Source of the DNA: Methylocapsa acidiphila B2
GTDB lineage: Bacteria > Pseudomonadota > Alphaproteobacteria > Rhizobiales > Beijerinckiaceae
Length of the DNA: 64,000 nt
NCBI RefSeq assembly: GCF_000427445.1
Contig: NZ_KE386496.1
Span: 2,805,504-2,869,503 of the forward strand
Direction: 5' to 3'
A program made the translations under genes and the position numbers. The first letter of the stretch is position 1, and each line of letters starts with the position of its first letter. This document shows positions 8,682-17,575 of this stretch, piece by piece. The notes under the pieces were generated by a model, which was not told the origin of the DNA, searched no databases, and worked only from the letters and a program-made list of their open reading frames with translations.

Positions 8682-9071
8682 TCACTCCGGCAGCGGCCGC
8701 GGCTTGCGGTCCTCGCCGATCGCCACGAAAATGAACAGCGCGTCCGTCACCTTCACGCTCTCCTCGCTGTCCCGCGCTCGCTGCCAAGCCTCGACTTCAA
8801 TGCGCATCGAGATGCGGCCGCGCCCGACCAGCCGCGCGAAAAGGCTCACTTCGTCGCCGACAAAAACCGGGCTGTGGAAAACCATGGCCTCGGCGCGCAC
8901 AGTCGCGGCGCGGCCGCGCGAGACCCTGGCGGCGACGCTGCCGGCGGCGAGATCCATCTGCGACATGAGCCAACCGCCGAAAATATCGCCCGCCGGATTA
9001 GTGTCGGCAGGCATGGCGATCGTGCGGATGACCGGCGCCTCATTCGGCAGGGCGGACTCTTTATCGGCCAT
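8682..9071 (-). CDS. Acyl-CoA thioesterase (YciA/BFIT hotdog family)
   Basis: A 129-residue single hotdog domain that hydrolyses acyl-CoA esters. The family signature is clear: MPADTNPAGDIFGGWLMSQMDLAAG, in which Asn-Pro-x-Gly-Asp-Ile-Phe-Gly-Gly-Trp and the catalytic Asp appear, then VFVGDEVSLFARLV and TDALFIFVAI. The start at MADKESALP is preferred because AGGA lies about seven bases upstream; longer in-frame starts at 9098 and 9212 add non-conserved sequence. It lies downstream of the DUF255 gene on the same strand. The substrate chain length cannot be inferred. Confidence 0.88.
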   Translation of the reverse strand: MADKESALPNEAPVIRTIAMPADTNPAGDIFGGWLMSQMDLAAGSVAARVSRGRAATVRAEAMVFHSPVFVGDEVSLFARLVGRGRISMRIEVEAWQRARDSEESVKVTDALFIFVAIGEDRKPRPLPE

Positions 9072-9141
9072 GGCGCGGTCCTGAACCAGAGCAATCATGG
9101 TAAAGCCGGGCCGCTGCCGCTTCTCGCAGCTTGAAGCGGAT

Positions 9142-11199
9142 TTATCGCAAACTGTCGAGCAAAGCCTCATTGTCTCGCACGGGCAGCGAGCAGGCGCCCC
9201 CCGAGCAGACAAAAGCCGCCGCCTCGCCGGCGAGCGCCGCTTGCGCCTTGGCCGGATGCCCCTCGGGAATGTCCTGCGGCCGATCGATGTCCATCACGAT
9301 CCGGTCGATGAAGGGCGCGGCCAGCGCCGTCTCGTAAAGCTCCTGTCGATTGGGGCCTGCGGTCACGATCTCCTTGGCTCGGAGGCGAAGGTCGAGCGCA
9401 TTCAAAATGCCGGCGTGGCCGACGAAACTGGTTCTGACATAGGGCGCGACCGCCTTGAACAAAGCGTCGGCCCGGTCGAGCCAGCGCGCCTCTCCGGTTA
9501 GCCCGGCGAGCCGGACGAGGGCCGAGAGATAGACCGGATGGGCGTTGGGGATGGCGTCGTCCGAGGTCGGCGCGAGATGCAGGATGACGTCGCCGGCGTC
9601 GGCCGCCGCCATGCGGAGAAGCCCGCTCTCCGGATCGACATGACAGGCATCGAGCGCCTCGGCAAAAGCGATGGCCTCGGCGAGATAATCGCGCGGCGGG
9701 AGCGCGGCTACGGCTGGAAGGTTGCGCGCCTCGTGCAAAGCGAGGGCGGCGCGCATCATGGCCGCATAGTCGAGCGCCATGCCGGGCTTGACGAACACGC
9801 CGGCGCGCCAGCTATGGGCGAGCCGCTTCCGCCCCTCGGCGTCCTTATACTGCATGGTCTCGGCGATGAAGCGATAGGCGCGGGCGGCGAGCGCGATCCA
9901 TTCATGCTCGCCGAGAAGCGTCGCGCCGTTGACGAGGGCGGCGATCATCAAGCCGTTCCAATCGGCCATGATCTTGTCGTCGAGGCCCGGGCGGATGCGC
10001 TTCTCGCGGACCTCGAAAAGCCTGCGCCGGATCGGGGCGAGCCGCGCCTCCTCCTCCGCCGTCGGGCGCTTGGATTCGAGGCGGTTCAGGATCGTCACCA
10101 TCTCATTATGTGGGTGCTCGGCCCAATTGCCGATCCGCGAGGCGTTGTAGAATTTGCCGAAGAAGCTCGCATCCTCCTGCCCGAGCCGCGCCACGAGCTC
10201 GTCCCAGGTCCAGACATAATATTTGCCCTCGACGCCCTCGCTGTCAGCGTCGAGGCTCGCGCAAAAACCGCCTTCATAATTGGTCATCTCGCGCTTCAGC
10301 CAGCCGACCGTTTCGCGCGCGCGGGTCAGAAAGAGATCATCGCCGAATTCGTGATGGCAAAGCGCCAGAAGCTCCAAAATCTGGGCGTTGTCATAGAGCA
10401 TTTTCTCGAAGTGCGGCGCGAGCCAGCGCTCGTCGGTGGAATAGCGCGCGTAACCGCCGCCAAGATGGTCATAGATGCCGCCCTCCGACATATGGGTGAA
10501 GGTCAGGCGCACAAGGTCGCGATAGGGGACCTTGCCAAGACGCGCGCCGGCGCGCCACAGAAGCTCGAAGATCGGCGTATTGGGAAATTTTGGCGCGCCG
10601 CGGAGCCCCCCATCCACTTGGTCAATGAAGTTGATGACCTGCGGCGCGAGATTGTCCAATTGCTCCAAGGTCAAGGCGCCGCCTTCGCCGCTCGGCGCGG
10701 CTTTGGTCAGGCCCTGGCGGACGATCTGCGTATTTTTGGCGATCCGCTCCGGCTCCGCGTGAAAGGCCTGGGCGACGGTCTTCAGCACGGTGACGAAGGC
10801 CGGCCTGCCATATTGCTCGACCTTAGGAAAATAGGTCCCGCCCCAAAATGGCTCGGCGGCCGGCGTCAAAAACATGGTTAACGGCCAGCCGCCGCGCTCG
10901 CCGAAAGCCTGAAGCGAGGACATATAAATATGATCTATATCGGGCCTCTCCTCGCGGTCGACCTTGATGTTCACGAAAAGTTCGTTCATCACAGCGGCCG
11001 TCTCGGCGTCCTCAAAGCTTTCATGCGCCATCACATGACACCAATGGCAGGCGGCGTAGCCGACCGAGAGAAGGATCGGCTTGTTGAGGTCCTGCGCCTC
11101 CTGCAGAGCCTCCTTGCTCCAGATCCGCCAATGGACCGGATTTTGCGCATGCTGCAAAAGATAAGGGCTTGCGGCCTTGGCGAGTTCATTGGTTGACAT
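9142..11199 (-). CDS. DUF255 thioredoxin-domain protein (YyaL/SPATA20 family)
   Basis: A 685-residue protein starting MSTNELAKAASPYLLQHAQNPVHW. The N-terminal DUF255 thioredoxin-like domain (about 1-165) includes the redox pair in ACHWCHVM and the EERPDIDHIY segment. An (alpha/alpha)6-barrel region related to N-acylglucosamine epimerases follows (about 200-600). Length and order match bacterial YyaL and eukaryotic SPATA20 homologues, whose biochemical role is unsettled. It is cytoplasmic. It is followed by the acyl-CoA thioesterase and is divergent from mnmE, so the 86-nt gap at 11200-11285 should hold both promoters. Confidence 0.9.
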   Translation of the reverse strand: MSTNELAKAASPYLLQHAQNPVHWRIWSKEALQEAQDLNKPILLSVGYAACHWCHVMAHESFEDAETAAVMNELFVNIKVDREERPDIDHIYMSSLQAFGERGGWPLTMFLTPAAEPFWGGTYFPKVEQYGRPAFVTVLKTVAQAFHAEPERIAKNTQIVRQGLTKAAPSGEGGALTLEQLDNLAPQVINFIDQVDGGLRGAPKFPNTPIFELLWRAGARLGKVPYRDLVRLTFTHMSEGGIYDHLGGGYARYSTDERWLAPHFEKMLYDNAQILELLALCHHEFGDDLFLTRARETVGWLKREMTNYEGGFCASLDADSEGVEGKYYVWTWDELVARLGQEDASFFGKFYNASRIGNWAEHPHNEMVTILNRLESKRPTAEEEARLAPIRRRLFEVREKRIRPGLDDKIMADWNGLMIAALVNGATLLGEHEWIALAARAYRFIAETMQYKDAEGRKRLAHSWRAGVFVKPGMALDYAAMMRAALALHEARNLPAVAALPPRDYLAEAIAFAEALDACHVDPESGLLRMAAADAGDVILHLAPTSDDAIPNAHPVYLSALVRLAGLTGEARWLDRADALFKAVAPYVRTSFVGHAGILNALDLRLRAKEIVTAGPNRQELYETALAAPFIDRIVMDIDRPQDIPEGHPAKAQAALAGEAAAFVCSGGACSLPVRDNEALLDSLR

Positions 11200-11285
11200 G
11201 GCGATCTTCTCTTCGGAGGACGGCGGAGCGCAAAGACGAAACGAAATGATGCGATGATGTTACAGGACGAGCCGGCGACAGGGCG

Positions 11286-12599
11286 ATGAGCAAGGACACG
11301 ATTTTCGCCATCGCCTCTGGCACGAGCCGTGCCGCGATTGCGGTGCTGCGTCTTTCCGGCCCGGCGACGCCGCAGATCGTCGCGCGCATGGCCGGCAAAT
11401 TGCCGCCGCCCCGCGCGGCGACTCTCGCGAAATTTATAGACCCTGCTTCGGACGAAACCATTGATCGCGGCCTTGTGGTCTTTTTTCCGGCGCCGAGGAG
11501 CTTCACCGGGGAGGACTGCGCCGAATTCCATATCCATGGCGGCCGCGCGGTGGCGGCCCGGCTGATCGCAGCGATCGGCGCTTTTCCCGGCGCGCGGCCG
11601 GCTAAGCCCGGCGAGTTCACACGGCGTGCGCTTTTGAACGGGAAGATGGATCTCGCCGAGGTCGAAGGTCTCGCCGATCTGATCCAGGCCGAGACCGAAT
11701 GGCAGCGGCGGCAAGCGCTCCGCCAAATGGAGGGACGACTCAGCCGGCAGGCTGAGGATTGGCGAAGAAGCCTTCTCGAAGCCGCCGCCCTGATCGAGGC
11801 GGAGATCGATTTTTCAGACGAAGCGGCCGTACCGCCCGAGACCAGCCGCAAGATCGGCGAGATCCTGGCGCCGGTGCGCGACGCGCTTCTCGCCGAGCTT
11901 GCTGCGGGAAGGGTCGGAGAGCGCATCCGGGAAGGTCTGGTCATTGTGATCGCCGGCCCCCCAAATGCGGGAAAATCGACGCTTTTAAACGCGCTGGCCC
12001 GCCGCGACATTGCGATCGTCTCGCCCGAGGCTGGCACAACGCGGGACGCGATCGAAGTTCATCTCGACCTTGATGGGTGTCCGGTGATCTTGATCGATAC
12101 CGCCGGCCTGCGCGATAGCGCCGATTCCGTCGAGGCGATCGGCGTCGCTCGCGCGCTCGAAAAAGCCAAAGGTGCAGATCTTGTTCTTTGGCTAAGCGAA
12201 TTGGCGGCGCCGCAAGCCGCGCCAGAGTCTTTCCTTGGGCTTGAGACCTGGCCGATCTTGACAAAAAGCGAGTTCGGCAAACGAGAGACGACGCAGGACG
12301 CGCTTGCGATCAGCGCCGCGACAGGCAATCTCGACCTCCTGATCGCGCGGCTCTCGGATTTCGCGCGCCGCAAGACGGGGGAGGGATTTGCCGGACTCAT
12401 CACGCGCGAGCGGCATCGGTTGGCCTTTCAAGCGTCGGCAGAAGCTTTATCGCGCATTCTCAACGCGCCCGAAGCGCCGGTGGAATTGCTTGCCGAGGAT
12501 TTGCGGGCGGCTGCATTCGCCCTACAAAAGATTACCGGCTTGATCGACGTCGAGGATATATTAGGCGAGATTTTCTCGCGTTTTTGCATCGGCAAATGA
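11286..12599 (+). CDS. mnmE: tRNA modification GTPase MnmE
   Basis: With MnmG it installs the 5-(carboxymethyl)aminomethyl group on U34 of certain tRNAs. The N-terminal folate-binding domain begins KDTIFAIASGTSRAAIAVLRLSGP. The GTPase domain is inserted in a helical domain and shows the P-loop GPPNAGKST, G2 Thr in GTTRD and G3 DTAGLR. The C-terminus ends CIGK, the family CxGK motif needed for activity. The length of 437 residues is typical. It starts the mnmE-mnmG-rsmG-parA-parB series, which is classical for origin regions. Confidence 0.96.
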   Translation: MSKDTIFAIASGTSRAAIAVLRLSGPATPQIVARMAGKLPPPRAATLAKFIDPASDETIDRGLVVFFPAPRSFTGEDCAEFHIHGGRAVAARLIAAIGAFPGARPAKPGEFTRRALLNGKMDLAEVEGLADLIQAETEWQRRQALRQMEGRLSRQAEDWRRSLLEAAALIEAEIDFSDEAAVPPETSRKIGEILAPVRDALLAELAAGRVGERIREGLVIVIAGPPNAGKSTLLNALARRDIAIVSPEAGTTRDAIEVHLDLDGCPVILIDTAGLRDSADSVEAIGVARALEKAKGADLVLWLSELAAPQAAPESFLGLETWPILTKSEFGKRETTQDALAISAATGNLDLLIARLSDFARRKTGEGFAGLITRERHRLAFQASAEALSRILNAPEAPVELLAEDLRAAAFALQKITGLIDVEDILGEIFSRFCIGK

Positions 12600-12651
12600 C
12601 AGGCCGTCTCATAATCATTGCGGGGGACCCCGAGATCTCCGCCCAAATACC

Positions 12652-12667
12652 TGTTTCACGTGAAACA
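12652..12667. promoter_or_regulatory. parS: parS centromere site, perfect 16-bp palindrome
   Basis: The sequence TGTTTCACGTGAAACA matches the conserved chromosomal parS consensus at all 16 positions. ParB binds parS, loads with CTP and spreads to organise the origin region for segregation by ParA. The site is in the 90-nt gap between mnmE and mnmG, 2.7 kb from parA. It probably also overlaps the mnmG leader. Confidence 0.95.
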
Positions 12668-12689
12668 GGGAGGCCATAAGGCGCGCGAA

Positions 12690-14549
12690 ATGGCGGCAAG
12701 TTTTGATGTGATTGTGATCGGCGGCGGCCATGCCGGATGCGAGGCGGCGGCGGCCTCCGCGCGCCGCGGCGCAAGGACCGCTCTGCTCACGCAATCCGTC
12801 GCTCATATCGGAACCATGTCCTGCAATCCAGCTATTGGCGGACTGGGCAAAGGTCATCTCGTGCGAGAAATCGATGCGCTCGACGGACTCATGGGGCGGG
12901 TCGCCGACGCCGCCGGAATCCAGTTCCGCCTCCTCAATCGCGCCAAAGGTCCTGCCGTGCGTGGGCCGCGCGCGCAAGCCGACCGCAAGCTCTATCGCAT
13001 GGCCATGCAAGAGGCGATTGGCGCGGTGGACCAACTCACGGTGCTCGAGGGGGAAGCCGCTGAACTCATCCTCCGTGACGGCGGCATCGCCGGGCTGCGC
13101 ACCCTAGACGGCGAAGACATCGCCTGCGGCGCGCTGGTTATCACGACCGGCACTTTTCTGCGTGGGATGATCCATATCGGCGAAAGGCGAATCCCGGCGG
13201 GACGCATGGGCCAATCGCCTGCCAATCGCCTGGGCGCGACGCTACAGGCGCTCGGTTTTCGGACGGATCGGCTCAAGACCGGCACGCCGCCCCGGCTCGA
13301 CGGGACAACCATCGACTGGGCCGCGCTGGAGCGACAGAAGGGCGACGACGAACCCGAGCCATTTTCCTTTTTGACCGAGCGCATTGAGACGCAGCAAATC
13401 GATTGTTTCATCACAAATACGACCGAAGAGGGCCATAGGCTCATCCTCGATAATCTGAAAAGCTCTCCGGTCTATTCCGGCGCGATTTCGGGCAAAGGGC
13501 CGCGCTATTGTCCCTCGATCGAAGATAAGGTCGTGCGCTTTCGTGAGCGCGAGGCGCATCAGATCTTCCTCGAGCCGGAAGGGCTCGAGGACAAGACCAT
13601 CTATCCGAATGGGATCTCCACCTCGCTTCCTGAAGAGATCCAGGATCGCTTCTTGCGCACCATCCCAGGCCTCGCAGAGGTCGCCGTTCTTCAGCCGGGC
13701 TATGCGATCGAATATGATTTCATCGACCCGCGGGAATTGACGCCCCTCTTGGAGACAAAGCGCGTCAGAGGCCTCTTTTTCGCCGGGCAGATCAATGGCA
13801 CAACCGGCTATGAAGAGGCTGCGGCTCAGGGACTCGTCGCCGGACTGAATGCAGCCGCCTTCGCGGGAGGCGGACCCAGCGCCATTTTCGATCGCTCCGA
13901 AGCCTATCTCGGAGTCATGATCGACGATCTCGTCAGCCGGGGCGTGACCGAGCCCTATCGCATGTTCACCTCACGAGCCGAATATCGTCTCTCTCTGCGC
14001 GCGGATAATGCCGATCAGCGCCTGACCGCCAAGGGTGTCGAATTGGGCTGCGTAGGCCTCGTCCGCCGCGCAGCCTTCGCCAAAAAGGCCGAAGCTCTGG
14101 CCGCAGGGCGGACTCTCTTGGAGGGCCTCAGCCTCAGCCCCAATGCGGCGGCGGCGCAAGGCTTAAAGGTCAATCAGGACGGCGTCCGTCGCAGCGCATT
14201 TGATCTCCTCGCCCTCCCCGAGATCGCCATCGACCGACTTTCCGCGATCTGGCCTGAACTTGGCGCGCTCAGCGAGAAGACCGCTCGGCAGCTCGAGATC
14301 GACGCCAAATATGCCGTTTATCTGGATCGGCAGAACCGCGACATCGAGGCCTTCCGTCGAGACGAGGCGCTGGAAATTCCCGAAGAACTCGATTATGCGC
14401 GTCTTCCTGGGCTTTCCAATGAGATTCGCGCGCGGCTGGAGATGATCCGACCGCGCACCATGGGCCAGGCTGGACGCATCGAAGGCATGACCCCGGCCGC
14501 CTTGACCTTGCTCGCGTCCAAGCTGCGCAGCGCGCGCCGGGAGGTCTAG
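12690..14549 (+). CDS. mnmG: tRNA uridine-5-carboxymethylaminomethyl(34) synthesis enzyme MnmG
   Basis: FAD- and NADH-dependent partner of MnmE in cmnm5U34 formation. The start [22 protein letters not shown] is used because it puts the FAD Rossmann motif [10 protein letters not shown] at the N-terminus as in homologues; the in-frame extension to 12618 would translate the parS site. The conserved [22 protein letters not shown] and [13 protein letters not shown] segments are intact. At 619 residues the length is normal. The gap to rsmG is only two bases, so the pair is probably one transcript. Confidence 0.96.
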   Translation: MAASFDVIVIGGGHAGCEAAAASARRGARTALLTQSVAHIGTMSCNPAIGGLGKGHLVREIDALDGLMGRVADAAGIQFRLLNRAKGPAVRGPRAQADRKLYRMAMQEAIGAVDQLTVLEGEAAELILRDGGIAGLRTLDGEDIACGALVITTGTFLRGMIHIGERRIPAGRMGQSPANRLGATLQALGFRTDRLKTGTPPRLDGTTIDWAALERQKGDDEPEPFSFLTERIETQQIDCFITNTTEEGHRLILDNLKSSPVYSGAISGKGPRYCPSIEDKVVRFREREAHQIFLEPEGLEDKTIYPNGISTSLPEEIQDRFLRTIPGLAEVAVLQPGYAIEYDFIDPRELTPLLETKRVRGLFFAGQINGTTGYEEAAAQGLVAGLNAAAFAGGGPSAIFDRSEAYLGVMIDDLVSRGVTEPYRMFTSRAEYRLSLRADNADQRLTAKGVELGCVGLVRRAAFAKKAEALAAGRTLLEGLSLSPNAAAAQGLKVNQDGVRRSAFDLLALPEIAIDRLSAIWPELGALSEKTARQLEIDAKYAVYLDRQNRDIEAFRRDEALEIPEELDYARLPGLSNEIRARLEMIRPRTMGQAGRIEGMTPAALTLLASKLRSARREV

Positions 14550-14551
14550 GC

Positions 14552-15271
14552 TTGGCGAAGCGTGCAAATGACAGACAGGCTTCGACGCCGGTCGGCAAGG
14601 ACGGTCCTCACCACCCTGCTTTCGCGCGCGAATCTCCAGAAACTTTGCAGCGGCTCAGGATCTATGCCGAACTTCTGAAAAAATGGAATCCGACGATTAA
14701 TCTTGTCGGCCCCAAGACGCTGGATCAAATTTGGATCCGGCACTTTGCCGATTCGCTCCAAGTCTCGGACGCTTTGCCTGAGGCGCGCCGCTGGATGGAT
14801 CTTGGCTCGGGAGCCGGATTTCCTGGGCTCGTGACGGCGATCCGCTATGCGGACGATCCACAGGCCCGAGTCCATCTGCTCGAATCGGACCAGCGCAAAT
14901 GCGCTTTTCTCCGCGAAGTTTCACGTGAAACCGGCGCGCCGGCCACCATCTGCTGCGAGAGAATCGAGAAATTCCTGCCAAGCTTCCATGAGCCGATCGA
15001 GGCTGTGAGCGCCCGCGCTCTGGCGCCTTTGCCGATATTGCTGCGCTACGCTGAAAATCTTATCGCAAAAGGTGCGATCGGCGTATTTTCCAAGGGAGAA
15101 CACGCGGAAGCTGAATTGACCGATTCATTTACCGCAAGTAAATATTTGATCACGACGATGGAAAGCAGGACATGCGCCTCGGCTCGCCTTGTCATCGTGC
15201 GCCGGCGCCCCGATCTCAACGAAGATCGAAGCTTAGATCAAGAACCCGACGGTAAATTGCGTACAATCTAA
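14552..15271 (+). CDS. rsmG: 16S rRNA (guanine527-N7)-methyltransferase RsmG
   Basis: SAM-dependent methyltransferase for G527 of 16S rRNA. The core is clear: LKKWNPTINLVGPKT, then the SAM-binding WMDLGSGAGFPGL, then LLESDQRKCAFLREVSRETG, and AVSARALAPL. The start is TTG at 14552, with GGAGG about eight bases upstream; no in-frame ATG precedes the conserved core. Length is 239 residues. The VSRET residues are encoded by a parS-like palindrome, so the coding sequence does double duty. Confidence 0.93.
   Translation: MAKRANDRQASTPVGKDGPHHPAFARESPETLQRLRIYAELLKKWNPTINLVGPKTLDQIWIRHFADSLQVSDALPEARRWMDLGSGAGFPGLVTAIRYADDPQARVHLLESDQRKCAFLREVSRETGAPATICCERIEKFLPSFHEPIEAVSARALAPLPILLRYAENLIAKGAIGVFSKGEHAEAELTDSFTASKYLITTMESRTCASARLVIVRRRPDLNEDRSLDQEPDGKLRTI
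14917..14932. promoter_or_regulatory. parS: Second parS-like site inside rsmG
   Basis: The sequence AGTTTCACGTGAAACC matches the 16-bp parS consensus at 14 positions; only the outermost base on each side differs, and the central TTTCACGTGAAA core is perfect. It lies 420 nt before parA. An intragenic parS in rsmG, encoding VSRET, is a pattern known from other bacteria. Confidence 0.85.
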
Positions 15272-15333
15272 AACAGATTGGCGTCAACTCACTTGCTGCA
15301 AATCTAATTACGTTACAGGATAATAGAGAGCGC

Positions 15334-16260
15334 GTGCATGCGCTCTCGATGGAGCCAGGCTTGTCATCACCCCATTCCCAAATGCGCATCCTCGCGCTCG
15401 CCAATCAAAAAGGCGGGGTGGGCAAAACGACGACAGCCATCAATCTCGGAACCGCCCTCGCGGCGATAGGCGAACGCGTTCTCGTCATCGATCTCGACCC
15501 GCAGGGCAATGCATCAACCGGTCTCGGCGTCGATCGCAGAGACCGCCGCCTTTCGACCTATGACGTGCTGATCGCGGAACGCACTTTGGCCTCGGTCATT
15601 CAAGAGACCGCCGTCCCACGGCTCGCCCTCGCGCCCGCGACCATCGACCTCGCCGGAGTCGAACTGGAGATCGCCGACCATAAGGATCGCGCTCACCGCC
15701 TCCGCGCCGCGCTCGCCGCACTCGCGCAAGAGCAAAGCGCCGACACGAATGAGGCGGCCTTCACCTATGTCCTGATCGACTGCCCCCCCTCACTCAATCT
15801 CATCACCATGAACGCGATGGCGGCGGCGCATGCCGTGCTCGTTCCGTTGCAATGCGAATTCTTCGCTCTCGAGGGCCTGACCCAGCTCTTGAGCACGGTT
15901 GACCATGTCCGGACCAATCTCAATCCAGGGCTCGCCCTCCACGGAATCGTCCTCACCATGTTCGATTCCCGCAACAGTCTCGCGACCCAGGTCGTGGCTG
16001 ACGTGCGCGGTTTCCTGGGGGAAAAGGTCTACGAAACGGTCATTCCGCGCAATGTCCGGATTTCCGAAGCGCCTTCGCATGGCAAGCCCGTCCTGCTTTA
16101 CGATTTGAAATGCGCCGGCAGCCAAGCCTATCTAAAGCTCGCCTCGGAAATGATTCAACGCGAGCGCGCCTATCGCGCGACGGAGTCCGGCGGCGCGCAA
16201 ACCTCGCCAAATCAGCACCCGGAAAAACCCAATGACGAAAGTCTCCAAAATGGCGGATGA
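15334..16260 (+). CDS. parA: Chromosome partitioning ATPase ParA (Soj type)
   Basis: Deviant Walker ATPase that moves ParB-parS complexes. The P-loop is QKGGVGKTTTAINLGTAL with the signature Lys, Walker A' is LVIDLDPQGNAS, and Walker B is YVLIDCPPSLNL. Other hallmarks are PLQCEFFALEGLTQLL and VIPRNVRISEAPSHG. Length is about 308 residues from the first ATG. The ATG before RILALANQKGG (codon 17) is an alternative start giving a more typical N-terminus. parB overlaps the 3' end. Confidence 0.95.
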   Translation: MHALSMEPGLSSPHSQMRILALANQKGGVGKTTTAINLGTALAAIGERVLVIDLDPQGNASTGLGVDRRDRRLSTYDVLIAERTLASVIQETAVPRLALAPATIDLAGVELEIADHKDRAHRLRAALAALAQEQSADTNEAAFTYVLIDCPPSLNLITMNAMAAAHAVLVPLQCEFFALEGLTQLLSTVDHVRTNLNPGLALHGIVLTMFDSRNSLATQVVADVRGFLGEKVYETVIPRNVRISEAPSHGKPVLLYDLKCAGSQAYLKLASEMIQRERAYRATESGGAQTSPNQHPEKPNDESLQNGG

Positions 16261-17140
16261 GCCGAAGCCAAGACTCGGCCGAGGCCTTGCGGCTTTGCTC
16301 GGAGACGCCCGTGAGGCTGCGCCGTCGGGAGACGTCGCGCGCGGGCAAAAAAAGGTCCCGATCGAGTTTCTTCGCCCCAATCCACGCAATCCGCGCAAGA
16401 ATTTCGAAGAGGCGGAGCTCGACGATCTTGCGGCCTCGATCAAGGAAAAGGGCGTTCTCCAGCCTATTCTCGCCCGCCCCGCGCCCGGCCTCGCCGACGC
16501 CTATGAGATCATAGCCGGCGAGCGCCGCTGGCGCGCCGCCCAGCGCGCCGGTTTGCATGAGGTGCCGATCATCAGCGTCGAGGCGGACGACCGCCAGGCG
16601 CTGGAAATCGCCATTATCGAGAATGTCCAACGAAGCGACCTCAACGCCCTTGAGGAAGCCTCCGGCTATGACCGGCTCGGCCTGGAGTTCGGCTATTCGC
16701 AAGGCGATCTCGCCAAAGTCATCGGCAAGAGCCGCAGCCATGTCGCCAATAGTCTCCGCCTCTTGAAGCTGCCGGAACGAACGAAGCAGCATTTGGCCGC
16801 GGGCCGAATTTCCGCCGGCCATGCCCGCGCCCTTCTCGCAATGTCCGACGCAGACCCCCTCGCCGAGCGCATCGTGGCGCAGGGCTTGAGCGTCCGTGAG
16901 GTCGAGCGGATCGTCCAGGAAGAGGCCGAGCGGGGCTTGGCCCAGAAAGGGAAGGGCGGCCCGAAGCGTGCGGCGCCCGAGAAAGACGCCGATACCCGCG
17001 CGCTCGAAAGCGCGTTGATCGCCGCTCTCGGCCTCAAGGTCTCGATCGCCAATAAGGGCGAGAGCGGCGAGTTGCGCATCGCCTATAAAACTCTTGAGCA
17101 ACTCGACGCCATCTGCCGGCTGCTGAAGAGCGACGCGTGA
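16232..17140 (+). CDS. parB: Chromosome partitioning protein ParB
   Basis: CTP-dependent clamp that loads at parS. The N-terminus has the ParA-stimulating RLGRGLAALLGD segment. The ParB/Srx-like CTPase region contains FLRPNPRNPRKNF, the IAGERRWRAAQRAGL motif and AIIENVQRSDLNALEEA. A helix-turn-helix at about residues 150-175 includes QGDLAKVIGKSRSHVANSLRLLKLP. The C-terminal dimerisation domain ends near 302. The start overlaps parA by 29 nt; an ATG six codons later (16250) is an alternative. Confidence 0.95.
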   Translation: MTKVSKMADEPKPRLGRGLAALLGDAREAAPSGDVARGQKKVPIEFLRPNPRNPRKNFEEAELDDLAASIKEKGVLQPILARPAPGLADAYEIIAGERRWRAAQRAGLHEVPIISVEADDRQALEIAIIENVQRSDLNALEEASGYDRLGLEFGYSQGDLAKVIGKSRSHVANSLRLLKLPERTKQHLAAGRISAGHARALLAMSDADPLAERIVAQGLSVREVERIVQEEAERGLAQKGKGGPKRAAPEKDADTRALESALIAALGLKVSIANKGESGELRIAYKTLEQLDAICRLLKSDA

Positions 17141-17575
17141 TCCGCGCACGACCTGATCGCGCAAAGTGGCGTTCTCATATGTATCCTCTACGCGTCACCG
17201 CGCGCAATTCAGCAAATCTGGTTAACCAAGTCTTCCGGTTAACCATACCTCGATCATAAAGCGATTTAAGCCACGAATCGCTAAGGGCCGCCTTCGGTTC
17301 AACTCCCTCTACCCACCGCGCAGTTCTTAACATTCTCATTGCCTGACGTCGTCCGGTTGCATTCCGCGACACAAGGCAAAATCATCCTTTCATCGGAACT
17401 TAACTAAAAATCGCCTCAATCTCGCTTCAACAAGGAAGGGTAGCTCCTTGTGCGGAACGTAGATTGAGCGATCACACAACCACGCATCTCGCGCGGTCGA
17501 TCGAGTCATTGCTCCGCAGAACAACTTGGCGCCCGAAAAGCGCCACGAAATGACAACATTTCGAGAGCGAGACGA
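17141..17575. promoter_or_regulatory. Intergenic region with a GGTTAACC inverted repeat
   Basis: A 435-nt non-coding stretch between parB and the Tlde1-like gene. At 17219-17245 TGGTTAACC and GGTTAACCA form perfect 9-bp arms around a 9-nt spacer. The second arm continues as TTAACCAT, the half-site form recognised by the alphaproteobacterial master regulator CtrA, though the two TTAA cores are 13 bases apart rather than the 7 of a full CtrA site. No gene is supported in this region. Confidence 0.45.

Noticed and set aside
9538-10881. A 447-codon plus-strand frame
   Set aside because: Antisense shadow of the DUF255 gene.
15272-15333. Promoter for parA (TTGCTG and GATAAT)
   Set aside because: The spacer is 20 nt, too long for a confident sigma-70 call.
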